This document shows positions 1-10,771 of a stretch of 64,000 bases of DNA, piece by piece. This stretch comes from Choristoneura fumiferana (taxonomy: Eukaryota > Arthropoda > Insecta > Lepidoptera > Tortricidae), in the NCBI RefSeq assembly GCF_025370935.1, contig NC_133491.1, positions 2,878,960-2,942,959 of the forward strand, in the 5' to 3' direction. Position numbers and translations under genes: made by a program. Below the pieces are notes generated by a model. It was not told the origin of the DNA. It saw only the letters and a list, made by a program, of their open reading frames with translations, and did not search any database. Within the stretch, counting starts at the first letter, position 1, and each line of letters begins with the position of its first letter.

Positions 1-120
1 GCGTCGACGCGACGCCAGCGCTGGCCGGCTGCCGAACGTGGCTTACGCAGCGCTGGCGTCGCGTCGCCGCGGCGTCGATGTTGCGTCGACGCTCGAAAGA
101 CGCTAGTGGGGGAGTCTATA
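1..120. repeat. GC-rich inverted-repeat segment at the left edge
   Basis: This edge is far more GC-rich than the flanking DNA and is built from repeats of gacgc/gcgtcg. The 15 bases at 10-24 (gcgacgccagcgctg) return exactly inverted at 50-64, giving a hairpin with a loop of about 25 bases. The block ends near gacgctagtgggggagtc. Its make-up resembles the GC-rich subterminal repeats of the Harbinger element near 57.4-57.6 kb, so it may be the end of a DNA transposon whose body lies outside the window. That is inference; the other end is not visible. Confidence 0.4.
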
Positions 121-296
121 CGCGCAAATAAAACTTTAGTTGGAAACTACTTTAAAATCAGTAAAAGTCGAAAATATCATGGCATAGGTTTATGTTAAGT
201 ATATAAGAAGACTGCAACAGTATGTTTGCTCCACTCTGCCTTAAAATGAGCACAGCTTAAAGAACTAACAAACTTACTCTTCGAAACATCTAACAG

Positions 297-463
297 GAAC
301 CCTGGTGTCAAAACAATAGAAGAAGACCTACTCAAGGCCTTATTGGAAGCAAAGTACATAAATGAAGATGACTTCAACACCCAACAGAATACACAGTTTC
401 AACGCAGCTCCAGAACAGATAAAGGAGTATCAGCGGCCCGACAGGTTGTGTCTCTAAAGTTGC
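297..463 (+). CDS. PUS1: PUS1 exon with catalytic aspartate
   Basis: The exon follows a taacag acceptor and ends before gttagt at 464. Its first base completes a split codon from an upstream exon outside the window. It encodes NPGVKTIEEDLLKALL and then the catalytic segment QRSSRTDKGVSAARQVVSLKL. It ends with one base of a codon that is completed by the first two bases of the exon at 3196, giving Pro. No ATG-based open frame reveals this exon, so it is easily missed. Confidence 0.9.
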
Positions 464-3400
464 GTTAGTATTGTCCCTTACTCATTAGACATAGTTAAAA
501 ATGGATGAAAACTATACTCTAGTTCAGAATTAGGCGAACCAACTTGACAGTTTATTACACACAAATGTTGCCAGAGTTACACCAGTGCTGTAATATCAAT
601 ATTTAAAAAAAAACTTAATATTGATGTTGTAGTGTTGTATACCCAACTCTACAACCAAGTTGGATCGTTTTGACAGTTTATTTAGAAAAAATAGTACTTT
701 AGGGTAGTTTCAACCGCACCTGTCACAAATTATTAAACAATTGAGGTAGGTGTTGATTTTCATTGGTTTAGAGGAGTCTTAAGAGGCTGATAAGGCTTGA
801 TTCTATGGTCAGTAGTTTTGTTGGAGTAATTAAAAAAAAAAATTCTTCACTTTCCTTTCATCTCACCATCCATCAAGATGGCTTGAATTTGATTTTTTTA
901 TTAATCTATTGAAATCCAGGCGTGTTTTGGCTAGAAATGGCCTAGAGCCCTATATTTTATTTCACCTTAGTGTGAACTATTTTAAGATGATTTAATTTCG
1001 GAAAAAACGGTGAGTTTTTACCATTTATTTGTTTTTTCAACCTTTTGGTATTTCGTTTTTCTTTCAAGTTTTAACTTGTGGCTTTATTGTTCTAGCCGCG
1101 AGGCGTTATATATATATATATATATAAACAAATACCCATTCCTTCTTTTGGGATCTATTTTTGCGCATCGGCATCGCATTTCGGCATGCTGGATGAAGAT
1201 TTATAAATTGAAAAATTGACCCCGTCCGTGACGCTTCGAATTTTTGTATTTGTTTTTGACTTTATTTTGCGTCCATAAACGGTCAGTGAAAACTTTATTC
1301 TAACGCAAGATGCACCAACGTCAGATAATGAGGGCTATCGCGAATGAATTCGCCACTAGAGGCGCTAGTGTAGCGTGAGGTCTCCGAAATGTCAAATCTC
1401 ATAGTTTTTGGGTGAGCTACGCGGGTTTATTTATAATAAGATTTTTTTTGTGAATATTTTGCATAACCTGAAATTAATTATGGCAATTATGCGTTACGGG
1501 GCAATGAATGTCTGTGTTTTGAGACAGTTTTGTCTTTCGGAAACTTTTGTCCTCCTTTTTTTCCGAACAAAACGGGACTTAGCAACACTGTGGTTGCTGG
1601 ATATTTTTATGGTACGGTTTTAAGGTGTTTTAAATATGATTTTAATCTAAACTTTGTTTTAACGCCCGTAATAACAGACTCTGAAAGCCACACTTAAAAA
1701 CCTCACGCAACAGTGCGCCATCTAGTGAGACAAAAAACGATAGCCCTCATTGAAGAACTATAAAATTTTGAATTTGGAAGTGTAATTCCACATGCCCTTC
1801 TGGCTTGCTACTTTAATTTTTTTTAATTAGAAGGCGAATGCTTAATGCCGTATTATTGCCGTAATGTTATTTTTAAGAGTTAAAATTGTGTAATTAGCTC
1901 AATACTATTATTTAAGTTTTTTTTGTCTTGAGAGTCCATTAACCAAGTACGACGAAATCAGACGAGAACTGGGAGCCTCTATCAGGTGAGACCAAGTTTT
2001 TATTGCAACGTCAGAGTCCCCGGCTTGGGTTAAAAAAAGTCCTAATTTCCTCTATCTGCTGAGTTTTGGCTGTTTTATTTTCTTTAAAAATAGCCTGGCG
2101 TCCGAACTTTTATTATTGTGTATTAGATTTACCTTCCATTTTATTGGTGAACTGCAACACACAATACAACAACTATAAACTTTTCTAAAAAAAAACATGA
2201 CAATGTTAGAAAAAAACTCAGTAAGAAATAATAATAAAAGTAAATGGGGTGTCCAGCTTCTTTTTAGTATGTAAATTTGTCGCTAGCCGATAAAAGCGAT
2301 AAAATTCTCATTCTAAAAAATACTCCTCTTGATACTCGCCGGCGGTGGGTGGGACTAGTGTAGTGCCTTCGTCTGAAGCATTATTCGCTTGTAAAAAGTC
2401 AGTTAAGTTGGTAAAAAGTCAACCCTTGAGAGGTACTACTCATATTAACCTGCTCATATTGTAAGATACAATAATAATAATAAATAAATAAATAAATATC
2501 ACGGGACAATTCACACCAATTGACCTAGTCCCAAAGTAAGCTTAGCAAAGCTTGTGTTATGGGTACTAAGCAACGGATAAATATAATTATATAGATATAG
2601 ATACATACTTAATTACATATTAAACACCCAAGACCCGAGAACAAACATTCGTATTTTTCATACAAATATCTGCCCCGACACGGGAATCGAACCCGGGACC
2701 TCAAGCTTCGTAGTCAGGTTCTCTAACCACTAGGCCATCTGGTCGTCTAAATAAAACACAAGGAAGCCATTTTCCGACTCATTTATTATTTCTCTTTCTC
2801 TCACCTGCATACATACATGTTTCTGTCTCACTCATACAATATATTTTTAAATAAGGCTGGTTTCAGTCTTACATGCCCTTTAAATTAACAAAAGGAACAG
2901 AAAAATATTTACCTTATATAATGTTACTTTTACCTTAAATGTACATGTTTTTCTTTTCTTTTTTTAATTTACAAAAATCTATACTAGTAACTAAGAACTA
3001 TTAAACAAGTTTGAACTTTACTTATCCTTCATGCTCATTCTTAACCACATATCTAGTAAAGAAATAAAAAAAAAACATTTATTAAACAAACAATACCTTA
3101 CAAAAAACAAACAAAACAAAAACTAAACTATTGAAAGCAGCCAGTCTTTGTGCAGTTTAAGACTCAAAAAATAATCATATTATTCTTCTTTTCAGCATTA
3201 GAAGTAAGTGTAGAAGAAATAAACAAGAGTTTACCAGATTGCATAAGAGTGTTTGACGTAAAGAGAGTAACAAACAAGTTTAACTCTAAATGTAAGTGCA
3301 ACGCGCGAACATACAGCTATACTCTTCCAACATATACCTTTGAACCTACTCTCAGTATAGAGAGTGGCGAAGACAGAAAGAAATATAGGATAACACCAGA

Positions 3401-6343
3401 GAAACTTGAACAAGTCAATAGTGTCCTAGGTTTTTATAAGGGAACTAAGTGCTATCACAATTTTACGGAGAAGAAGTAAGTTGCTATAATGTATGTTATG
3501 ATATTATTATGCCCGGTTCACATTATTCCAGTATAACCGTTCCAATGGCATGACACTGCGGTGCTTGATCGATCTTATGGAACTCATTTGGATTGTGACC
3601 CCGCAATGTATCCTATGATTTTACTGGAATAATGTGAACTGGGCATTATATGTATAAAAAGTTAACTATGCAACTGAATAAAATGTATCCCAATTCGCTA
3701 CATAAATAACATCACAAAAATTCCTGAAAATTTTGGAATAATTTGCAATATTTTTTGGAAGATACTTTAGACCTCAATCAGAAAATTTCCACTAATCGTT
3801 TTTTCCGAATCCGAATTTGCTAGAATATATTATGAAAAATATTGAAAGAATAATTGTCAAAAAAATCAAACGCCTTATCTTAATTTGGCTCTTTCTTTCT
3901 TTCTTTCTATGAACTTCGTAGTAAGTATAATAAGTATAACAGAATGTGTCATTGCAGTTTTATACCCGATCAAGTTAGTAAATTCTCAAACCTTTTTAAA
4001 CCTATAATTATTTTTTTTTCCATTTTGTAATTAGTAAAATTTTAATTTAATTGTAATTTTCAGGCATTTCAATGATCCGTCAGCATCAAGATATATGATG
4101 GGCTTTAGTGTAGAAAAAGTCTTTGTGGAATCAGAGATGGAGTTCGCTGTTTTATTAGTTAAGGTAAGTTAGTTTTGCAGGCAAATAGGGTATAGGGGTA
4201 AGGGGCTTTTTCGCTCTTATTGCGTGGACATAAAGGGTTTTTTTGATCGGCTAAAGTCAATACCGCTTCGATAGGTGTAGAGACAGACCCATAGTCTCCT
4301 TTTCCGACATCCATGGGAAGAGATGGGCCCGATCTAAAACCGGATACGACATCACTTAGGGCCTCCGCTAACTGGCGCAGGTGCACGGCTTGTCTGGCGC
4401 GGCGTGCTTGTTCTATTTTATCTCATAGAGCAGCGCTGCGTAAGGTGGGTCCCTGCTCTATTAAAAACAATTGAAACAGAGCGTTGCTCCCGCGTCAAGC
4501 CGAGCACCCGTGCGAGTTAGCAAAGGCCCTAAAGCTTTTCTCAAACTTATGTTTTCCTACAGGGCCAGAGCTTTATGCTGCATCAGATCCGCAAAATGGT
4601 CGGCTTGACGATAGCAGTGTGCCGCGGCCTTGTCGATATGTCTATAATGGACAAAGTGTTCGGAAAGGACAAGGTTATGATACCCACTGCCCCTGGTTTA
4701 GGGCTTGTTCTGGATAAGGCAAGTTACTGGAACGACTAGATAAAAAAGCAAAGCTCTTGTGTGACATTACTTATATATATGCAGATAGCGCGCGAGTTGA
4801 ATGCAGAGCTCAGGAATGCGATAGTGTTGCGACCTTATTAGAATTAATGATGACGAACTTATCGACATATAGAAGGTATGTCGATAAATTTGTAAAAGAA
4901 ATGTTAATTTAATCTTCACATTTTATCATATTTTTTTGACTTTCGATTTTTACACATAATATGTATATAAACAGGACTCAGCACAGCACCTAACCTTTTA
5001 TTTGTATCATCCATATCGTGGTCGCAACGTGACTCAACACGATGGATGTAACTCGATTAAGCCGTCAACAAAAATAAACGGAAACAAATAAAAGTTTCGT
5101 GCTAAGGCCTGTTTATATACATAATTATAAAAACACGTCTGTTTGAACGAGAACTTGATGGACTCGGATCAGCAATCACATCATTAAAAACAAAAAAAAT
5201 ACGGGGTGCAACATTAGTTTTAATACGATCGATATGTGTACGACAGCTATCAAGGACAGCACTACACTAAAGGCGACTGAGGCGGGGCGTGTGGCTAGCG
5301 GGGGGAGAGGCTCCCGCTCTTCACCTCAGGTCTCGACTGCATTCATTCGCGCGCTATCTGGGCTCTGTTTCTCAAAGCATATTAGTCTAATAATATTAGT
5401 GTATTGTCACATTATGTGACAAAACATTAATATTATTAGACTAATATGCTTCGAGAAACTGGGCCCTGTAAATAATATATTATTAAACATTTCTTCCGAA
5501 AAGATCGAATATAGTCAGTCTGTTGCTGCTTTAAGCGCAAAACACACAGGTCGGGAGTGCAGGTGGCTTGTTTACGTGGCTGTATGTATAACCACACATG
5601 CTTTGAATTTTGAGTTGAACTCTATTATAACAAAATAAGAGCGTTGACAGGCAACTAGTTGCCAAAAGCATGTGAGTGGATATAAAAACATCACACCGTG
5701 GGGCCTGCACACGACCCGCCCCGCGCCGGCCGTCGGTATGATGTGCTGTTGTTCATATACAACCACGTAAATAGGCCCCCCGCACTAACGACCCGACCCG
5801 CTGCCGTCCTGTTTGTATTTTGCGCTTTAAAATATAGTGGAATTTTATTAAAAGGTCCTTCTCTCGATTCTGAATAAATTCCAGCTATTTAATGAACACA
5901 TTTTATATAATTTCTGTTTTATCTGTGGTCAATTTCGGCTTATGAGGCTGACACTTCAAACTAACATAAAAATGAATTATTTACAGGTTCATTACGACAG
6001 GTATGATACCAAGTTCAAAGACAGCCATGACAGCCTCACATGGACAGAGGTAGAAGAGACCGTCCAGAAGTTCACTCACGATCACATCTACCCTAATATA
6101 GTGAAGGGCGAAGTGAAGGATGACTCCATGGCTCTATGGTTAGAGAAACTAAAAAAACATTCCTATGAACCTTCAGAAGATGAACCGGCTGAGAAAGATG
6201 ATGAAAAGGGTGACGAAAGTGACGACGAGAATGAGGATGATGAAAAAAATCTTGAAAAGGAGATGGAGCGGAATGAGTGCAAAGTGAGTGGTGAAAGAGA
6301 GGAGAATGGAGAGAGTAAAAAAAGTGAAATAGAAAAGACTTAG
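297..6343 (+). CDS. PUS1: tRNA pseudouridine synthase, Pus1/TruA family (5' exons missing)
   Basis: Predicted to isomerise uridine to pseudouridine in tRNAs, as Pus1 does in nucleus and mitochondria. I joined five exons by splice sites and reading phase: 297-463, 3196-3475, 4064-4163, 4563-4718 and 5987-6343. All junction phases agree and the frame stays open to the TAG at 6341-6343. Exon one carries the TruA active-site motif RTDKGVSAA, whose Asp codon is 418-420. Later exons carry the family blocks FNSKCKCNARTYSY, YKGTKCYHNFT, MLHQIRKMVG and TAPGLGLVLD in the expected order. The protein ends in a long acidic, Lys-rich tail. The start codon and N-terminal exon lie left of the window. The last intron has a GC donor. 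AATAAA lies at 6448-6453. Recognition is by recalled family motifs; no search was run. Confidence 0.93.
464..1326. other. PUS1 intron 1, 5' part
   Basis: AT-rich intronic DNA with poly-A/T runs and a (TA)n run near 1108-1126. I see no gene or recognisable transposon protein in it. Confidence 0.6.
1327..1751. mobile_element. MITE in PUS1 intron 1
   Basis: aatgagggctatcg at 1327-1340 returns inverted as cgatagccctcatt at 1738-1751. Inside the tips, ccactagaggcgc on the left pairs imperfectly with gcgccatctagtg on the right, and gcgtgaggt pairs with cctcacgc. The 425-bp element has no credible gene; the open frame at 1408-1623 is chance. Target duplication is not clear. Confidence 0.75.
2469..2747 (-). 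mobile_element. tRNA-derived SINE in PUS1 intron 1
   Basis: Read on the minus strand, the head at 2747 begins like a tRNA gene. An A-box-like ggcctagtgg lies at 2727-2737 and a perfect B-box ggttcgattcc at 2683-2693, followed by a unique body and a (TTTA)n-type tail at 2469-2498. A second copy lies at 23901-24055 in the same orientation. The RNA polymerase III promoter is intact by eye. Confidence 0.85.
3196..3475 (+). CDS. PUS1: PUS1 central exon
   Basis: Acceptor ttcttttcag ends at 3195 and donor gtaagt starts at 3476. It encodes the stretch from EEINKSLPDCIRVFDVKRV to CYHNFTEK, the conserved Pus1 region that ends at the HNFT block. An in-frame TAA appears if the donor is ignored, which supports splicing at 3475. 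The ATG at 3150 lies in the intron and is not a real start. Confidence 0.92.
3511..3644. mobile_element. Palindromic MITE in PUS1 intron 2
   Basis: gcccggttcacattattcca at the left end is repeated inverted at the right end (tggaataatgtgaactgggc), with few mismatches. Both ends are flanked by ATTAT, a probable 5-bp target duplication. The 134-bp element has no coding capacity. Confidence 0.8.
4064..4163 (+). CDS. PUS1: PUS1 100-nt exon
   Basis: Bounded by ttttcag (to 4063) and gtaagt (from 4164). The first base completes a Lys codon, then HFNDPSASRYMMGFSVEKV and FVESEMEFAVLLVK follow. This matches the TruA/Pus1 segment that precedes the GQSF-MHQIRKM block, and the exon ends in phase 0. Confidence 0.9.
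4165..4560. other. PUS1 intron 3 with repeat-like sequence
   Basis: This intron is much more GC-rich than its neighbours and looks like inserted interspersed repeat rather than native intron. No long frame with recognisable content exists on either strand. Confidence 0.45.
4563..4718 (+). CDS. PUS1: PUS1 exon with MLHQIRKMVG motif and GC donor
   Basis: Acceptor cctacag ends at 4562. The 52 codons run from GQSFMLHQIRKMVGL to APGLGLVLDK, the C-terminal fold of the TruA catalytic domain. The exon ends AAG and is followed by gcaagt instead of gtaagt, a GC-AG intron donor with otherwise full consensus. The next exon joins in phase 0 at 5987. Confidence 0.9.
5360..5466. mobile_element. Palindromic MITE in PUS1 intron 4
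   Basis: gggctctgtttctcaaagca and its continuation through tattagtctaataatatta form a long hairpin with the segment ending cgagaaactgggccc at 5466. The centre is itself self-complementary (gtcacattatgtgac). This is a 107-bp foldback element. Confidence 0.8.
5987..6343 (+). CDS. PUS1: PUS1 last exon, acidic C-terminus
   Basis: Acceptor ttatttacag ends at 5986. The exon begins VHYDRYDTKFKD, continues with FTHDHIYPNIVKGE and the SMALWLEKL block typical of Pus1 C-termini, then turns into a tail of about 60 residues dominated by Glu, Asp and Lys, with the stop at 6341-6343. The tail probably lies outside the folded catalytic domain. Confidence 0.92.
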   Translation, partial: VHYDRYDTKFKDSHDSLTWTEVEETVQKFTHDHIYPNIVKGEVKDDSMALWLEKLKKHSYEPSEDEPAEKDDEKGDESDDENEDDEKNLEKEMERNECKVSGEREENGESKKSEIEKT

Positions 6344-6447
6344 ATGTACATTACTGGTCATCAAAGTAATTTTAAATTGAGACAAGTAATTATACATCTC
6401 GCCAGCTAAAACCAACACATGAAATTCAAATATGATGTTTATGAATC

Positions 6448-6453
6448 AATAAA
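6448..6453 (+). promoter_or_regulatory. PUS1 polyadenylation signal
   Basis: AATAAA lies 105 bases after the PUS1 stop codon, a normal spacing for an insect 3' UTR. No other AATAAA lies between the stop and this one. Confidence 0.6.
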
Positions 6454-6562
6454 ATCAGTACAATATCTGTTTTTCACGCTATTTGGATACGGATATGATT
6501 GGATTCGCTAGATTCCTAAAAAAATAATTAAACCGTTACTTAGATTTTCAAAATATATTGGA

Positions 6563-6700
6563 CACTGTTTCACCACCCATTGATTAATTTTATTTGACAG
6601 ATAAATGTGATGCCGTCTCCGTCTACTGGAACAAAACAAACAGAGACGGCATCACATTTATTCGTCAAATAAATTTAATCAAGGGATGATGAAACAGGGG
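6563..6700. mobile_element. Palindromic MITE just 3' of PUS1
   Basis: Arms tgattaattttatttgac and aaatgtgatgccgtctc pair with gagacggcatcacattt and gtcaaataaatttaatca. The outer tips cactgtttcacca and tgatgaaacaggg pair less well. It lies 110 bases beyond the PUS1 polyadenylation signal. Confidence 0.8.
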
Positions 6701-7280
6701 TTATTTTTTATTTTGTTGATTTAAAAAAAATACGGATATATGTTTTGTTTGATTGATGAAAGAAAAAATACGTGTCCAATACATTCTGATAAGGTAACTG
6801 ACGGACTAAATATATACTTTTTCAAGGAATCTTAAGTACCCAATTACTATAACTTTACATAATCTGTGTTTTTCAAATGAATAGTTGACTTCATTTACTT
6901 TAGCAGGATATTTTAGGTTTTTTTTTAGACTTAATATAGTTTTAAATATATGTAAATATATATATTCAAATTATTAATGATAAATCCTTGTTGGGAAATG
7001 TAAATTAAAATAATGATTATTCTAATGTTTTGTTTATTAACCCCTAAAAGTATACTTTTTAATACATAAATGTTTGTAACTTTGCTGACGACGATATTGA
7101 TATTAATGTAGTAGCCAGAAAGAAGTGGTTGAACAGTTAAGTAAATAAAAAAAAAAAACTTAAAAATACTTCAATGTTGTTCCATGAGATTTAACGTCTA
7201 TTCACGTTTATTGTCTATAGACGTTAGTCTATTTCTTTTAATCTACTTATGCGTCTTGTCTCTGTTTGGTTTTGGCTTCG
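6701..7280. other. AT-rich intergenic spacer
   Basis: No open frame, repeat family or RNA gene that I can support. There are several oligo-A runs. Confidence 0.5.
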
Positions 7281-7289
7281 GTTCCACGT

Positions 7290-9460
7290 CGTTGCTGTGT
7301 TTTCTTCTAGATGTTTGTTATCACTATTCCATGAAAACCAAAATTTAAAACTGCAAGTTTACTCTCTAAAATATTTAAGACTTGTGTTTTGGTCACAGGA
7401 TATTTGAACTTAATTGCTCATATAGGTATCCTGATGATGTCGTCTTCCGCTGGGTTTTCTTCAAGATATTTCCTATTGCTAATCCACGAAAACCAAAATT
7501 TAAAACTGCAAGTTTACTCCCTAAAATAACTACATCAGTATGTTGGTTGATCAAAGAAAATTTGAACTTGACGCTCATGTGTCCTGAAGATGTATTCTTC
7601 CGCTGGGTTTTCTTCTAGATATTTTCTATCGCTAATCAATGAAAACCAAAATTGAAAACTGGAAGTTAATATCGCAAATATCTTGACCAGTTTATTGATG
7701 AAAGGGCATTTGGAATCGATGCTCACGTGGTATCGTCTCCCGCTGGATTTTCTTCTACATATTTGATATCGCTAATCCATGAAAACCTAAATTGAAAACT
7801 ATAAGTTTACTTTCTGAAATATCTTCACTAGTGTATTGATGAAATCATATTTGGAAGTGATGCAGCTATGGGATCGTCTCCTGTTGGGTTTTCTTCTAGA
7901 TATTTGCTATCGTTAATCCATGAAAACCAAAATTTAAAACTGCAAGTTCACTCCCCTAAAGTGTCTACATCAGTATGTTGATTAAAAAAAAATGATGCTC
8001 ATGTGTCCTGATGATGTAGTATTCCGCTGGGTTTTCACCTAGATATTTGTTATCGCTAATCCATGAAAACTAAAATTTAAAGCTGGATGCTTATTCTCTA
8101 AAAGATCTACATCAGTATATTAAGAAAGAAAGAAAGAAAGAAAATACATTTATTCACAACACAAGACAACAAAATTATTAGGTACAAAAAAACAACACAA
8201 AGGTATGTGTCATTGCGGTATTGATCAAAGAAAATTTGAAATTGACATTCATGTGTCCTGATGATGTCTTCCGCTGGCTTTTTTTCTAGATATTTGCCAT
8301 CGATTCTCGACGAAAATCAAAATTTAAAACTGGAAGGTAATATTTAAAATATCTCTACATTCAGATGTATTGATCAAAATAAATTTGAACTTCACGCTCA
8401 TGTGACACATCACACACAAAGATCTACGCAGCCAAAATTATTTTTTAAGCATAAAAATTGGTATCAAAAAAAAATTAATAAAAAAAAAATTACTTTTACA
8501 AAAACTATCTTAATGAAAATATAAAATTATTGTATTACAATATTTTGCCAAAAAAGCAAAAATACAAATATTTAGTTCGGTACAAAGGGAGAAAAACGTA
8601 ATAATGCTAAATTTAATTGACTGCGCCATGGGCTGAAAGATTGTGCAAGTTTACTCTCTAAAATATTCAAAACTTGCGTTTAGGTCACAGGATTTTTGAA
8701 CTTAATTACTCATGTAGGTATTCTGATGATGTCGTCTTCGGCTGGGTTTTCTTCAAGATATTTCTTATTGCTAATCCACGAAAACCAAAATTTTAAACTG
8801 CAAGTTTACTCCCTAAAATAACTACATCAGTATGTTGGTTGATCAAAGAAAATTTGAACTTGACGCTCATGTGTCCTGAAGATGTATTCTTCCGCTGGGT
8901 TTTCTTCTAGATATTTTCTATCGCTAATCCATGAAAACCTAAATTGAAAACTATAAGTTTACTTTCTGAAATATCTTCACTAGTGTATTGATGAAATCAT
9001 ATTTGGAAGTGATGCAGCTATGGGATCGTCTCCTGTTGGGTTTTCTTCTAGATATTTGCTATCGTTAATCCATGAAAACCAAAATTTGAAACTGCAAGTT
9101 CACTCCCCTAAAGTGTCTACATCAGTATGTTGATTTAAAAAAAATGATGCTCATGTGTCCTGATGATGTAGTATTCCGCTGGGTTTTCTTCTAGATATTT
9201 GTTATCGCTAACCATGAAAAATAAAATTTAAAACTGGACGTTTATTCTCTAAAAGATCTACATCAGTATATTGATCAAAGAAAATTTGAAATTGACATTC
9301 ATGTGTCCTGATGATGTCTTCCGCTGGCTTTTTTTCTAGATATTTGCCATCGCTTATTCATGAAAATCAAAATTTAAAACTGGAAGGTAATATTTAAAAT
9401 ATCTCTACATTCAGATGTATTGATCAAAAGAAATTTGAACTTGACGCTCATGTGACACAT
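7290..9460. repeat. Tandem array of about 145-150-bp degenerate repeats
   Basis: A unit beginning near ccgctgggttttcttc and containing gctaatccatgaaaacc and aaaactgcaagtttactc recurs at about 7449, 7600, 7740, 7881, 8026, 8271, 8741, 8890, 9030, 9178 and 9320. Spacing is mostly 140-151 bases. A higher-order copy exists: 7450-8620 is repeated at 8741-9660, including a closing AT-rich segment at 8400-8620 and 9440-9660. An AAAG-rich insertion of about 100 bases lies at 8122-8220. Open frames here have no known domain and are broken between units, so I treat the array as noncoding. Confidence 0.8.
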
Positions 9461-9699
9461 CACACACAAAGATCTACGCAACCAAAATTATTTTTTAAGC
9501 ATAAAAACTGGTATCAAAAAAAAATTTATAAAAAAAACTTATTTTTACAAAAACTGTATTTTCTTAATAAAAATATAAAATTATTGTATTACAATATATT
9601 GCCAAAAAAGCAAAAATACAAATATTTAGTTCGGTACAAAGGGAGAAAAACGTAATAATGCTAAATTCAATTGACTGCGCCATGGGCTGAAAGATTGTG

Positions 9700-10350
9700 C
9701 ATTGTTGGCGTCATAGGAGCTGCTCTGGAGGGATGTCAATCATAAAGATTCTTATAAACACGAGCAGTTTCTGAAGCATATCTTTTTAATTTTAAACGAT
9801 CAATTTTGAACTCGCTTGAAATAGTTTCCAAAATGACTTCTAGTCTATAAAATTAGCTCATAATTGATGCCAGTTATTTCTATTTCTGCAGCTAAACTGG
9901 GGTCCTCAAAGAACCTTCTGCTGGTATTCCTGTCATTTGTATTCCCAAAATTGGATTTAGACGTACCTGTCTATTATTAGACCTGTTTCAGTGCGAAACC
10001 TTCCTTGAGTCTCTTTTTCATTCGTTTTTCCGTGTCTTTCTCCTCTTTTGTTTTTCGTATCCTGTACTGTTTCACTTGCGAGTTTCTAGGCCAAATGTAA
10101 AAAATGGATTCAAATATGCGAATTCTGGCGTGTAAGACTGATTTGCCGAATTCAAGGGCTTCAAAATTCACGTCTCAGGCATAGTCCTATTTATTAAAAT
10201 CTTTTGAAGTTGCTCCACATATGTAGAACCTACTTTTAGACACAAGCTTGTCTGCCTTGTCTGATCGCAGACCTTTCCGTCTACCATGGTCATTATAAAT
10301 CTTTGCTTAATTAGAAACTTTTTCCCTGCTATTTCGATCTCTGTTGGGAC
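9700..10350 (-). pseudogene. Transib-like (RAG1-related) transposase relic
   Basis: Conceptual translation of the minus strand gives pieces in several frames: RFIMTMVDGKVC near 10300, a block from ALEFGKSVLHARIRIFESI near 10160, a Lys/Glu-rich helix, and SNFGNTNDRNTSRRFFEDP near 9950. In this order they resemble the C-terminal half of Transib transposases, as I remember that family. Frameshifts and stops at about 10170, 9975 and 9850 show it is dead. It sits between the main repeat array and an outlying block of the same repeats (10350-10640). Confidence 0.55.
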
Positions 10351-10640
10351 TCGATGCGCACGTGGTATCGTCTCCCGCTGGATTTTCTTCTTCATATTTG
10401 ATATCGCTAATCCATGAAAACCTAAATTGAAAACTATAAGTTTACTCTCTGAAATATCTTGACTAGTGTATTGATGAAATCATATTTGGAAGTGATGCAC
10501 CTATGGGATCGTCTCCTGTTGGGTTTTCTTCTAGATATTTGCTATCATTAATCCATGAAAACCAAAATTTCAAACTGCAAGTTTACTCCCCTAAAGTGTC
10601 TACATCAGTATGTTGATTTAAAAAAAAATGATGCTCATGT
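10350..10640. repeat. Outlying units of the 145-bp repeat array
   Basis: Two units (starting near 10376 and 10518) closely match the 7740-8010 part of the main array, including the variant ctcccgctggattttcttct and the block gggatcgtctcctgttggg. They are separated from the main array by the Transib-like relic. Confidence 0.75.
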
Positions 10641-10645
10641 GTCGA

Positions 10646-10771
10646 TGGATAAATTTCTTCGTTTATTTTTAAACGTTTCAGCAGTTTGAAAATGTGTACT
10701 TGCGTATGACACTTGTATAACGCTACCACTGCGACACGATTCTCTTTGATGCCACACTCCATCTTCAGGGC
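10646..10771 (-). pseudogene. Mariner/Tc1-type helix-turn-helix fragment
   Basis: The minus strand reads about 41 open codons containing VAVVALYKCHTQVHIFKLLKRL, which resembles the N-terminal DNA-binding helices of insect mariner-like transposases. No catalytic part follows. Identification is from the pattern alone, and the fragment is short. Confidence 0.4.

Noticed and set aside
1408..1623. 71-codon plus-strand ORF
   Set aside because: It lies inside the MITE at 1327-1751 and has no recognisable motif.
2640..2747. Genuine tRNA gene
   Set aside because: A and B boxes are present, but the head continues into a shared SINE body with a second copy at 23.9 kb and does not close an acceptor stem.
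3150..3195. ATG at 3150 as PUS1 start
   Set aside because: It lies in the polypyrimidine/acceptor region of intron 1; the upstream exon at 297-463 joins in phase at 3196 and supplies the active site.
7290..9460. CRISPR-like array
   Set aside because: The repeats are long, degenerate and directly adjacent, without unique spacers; the sequence is eukaryotic.
9452..9655. Lys-rich ORF ending in KYLVRYKGRKT, chromodomain-like at first sight
   Set aside because: It lies in the AT-rich closing segment of the repeat array; the sister segment at 8400-8620 is not open in the same frame, and no other chromodomain residues are present.
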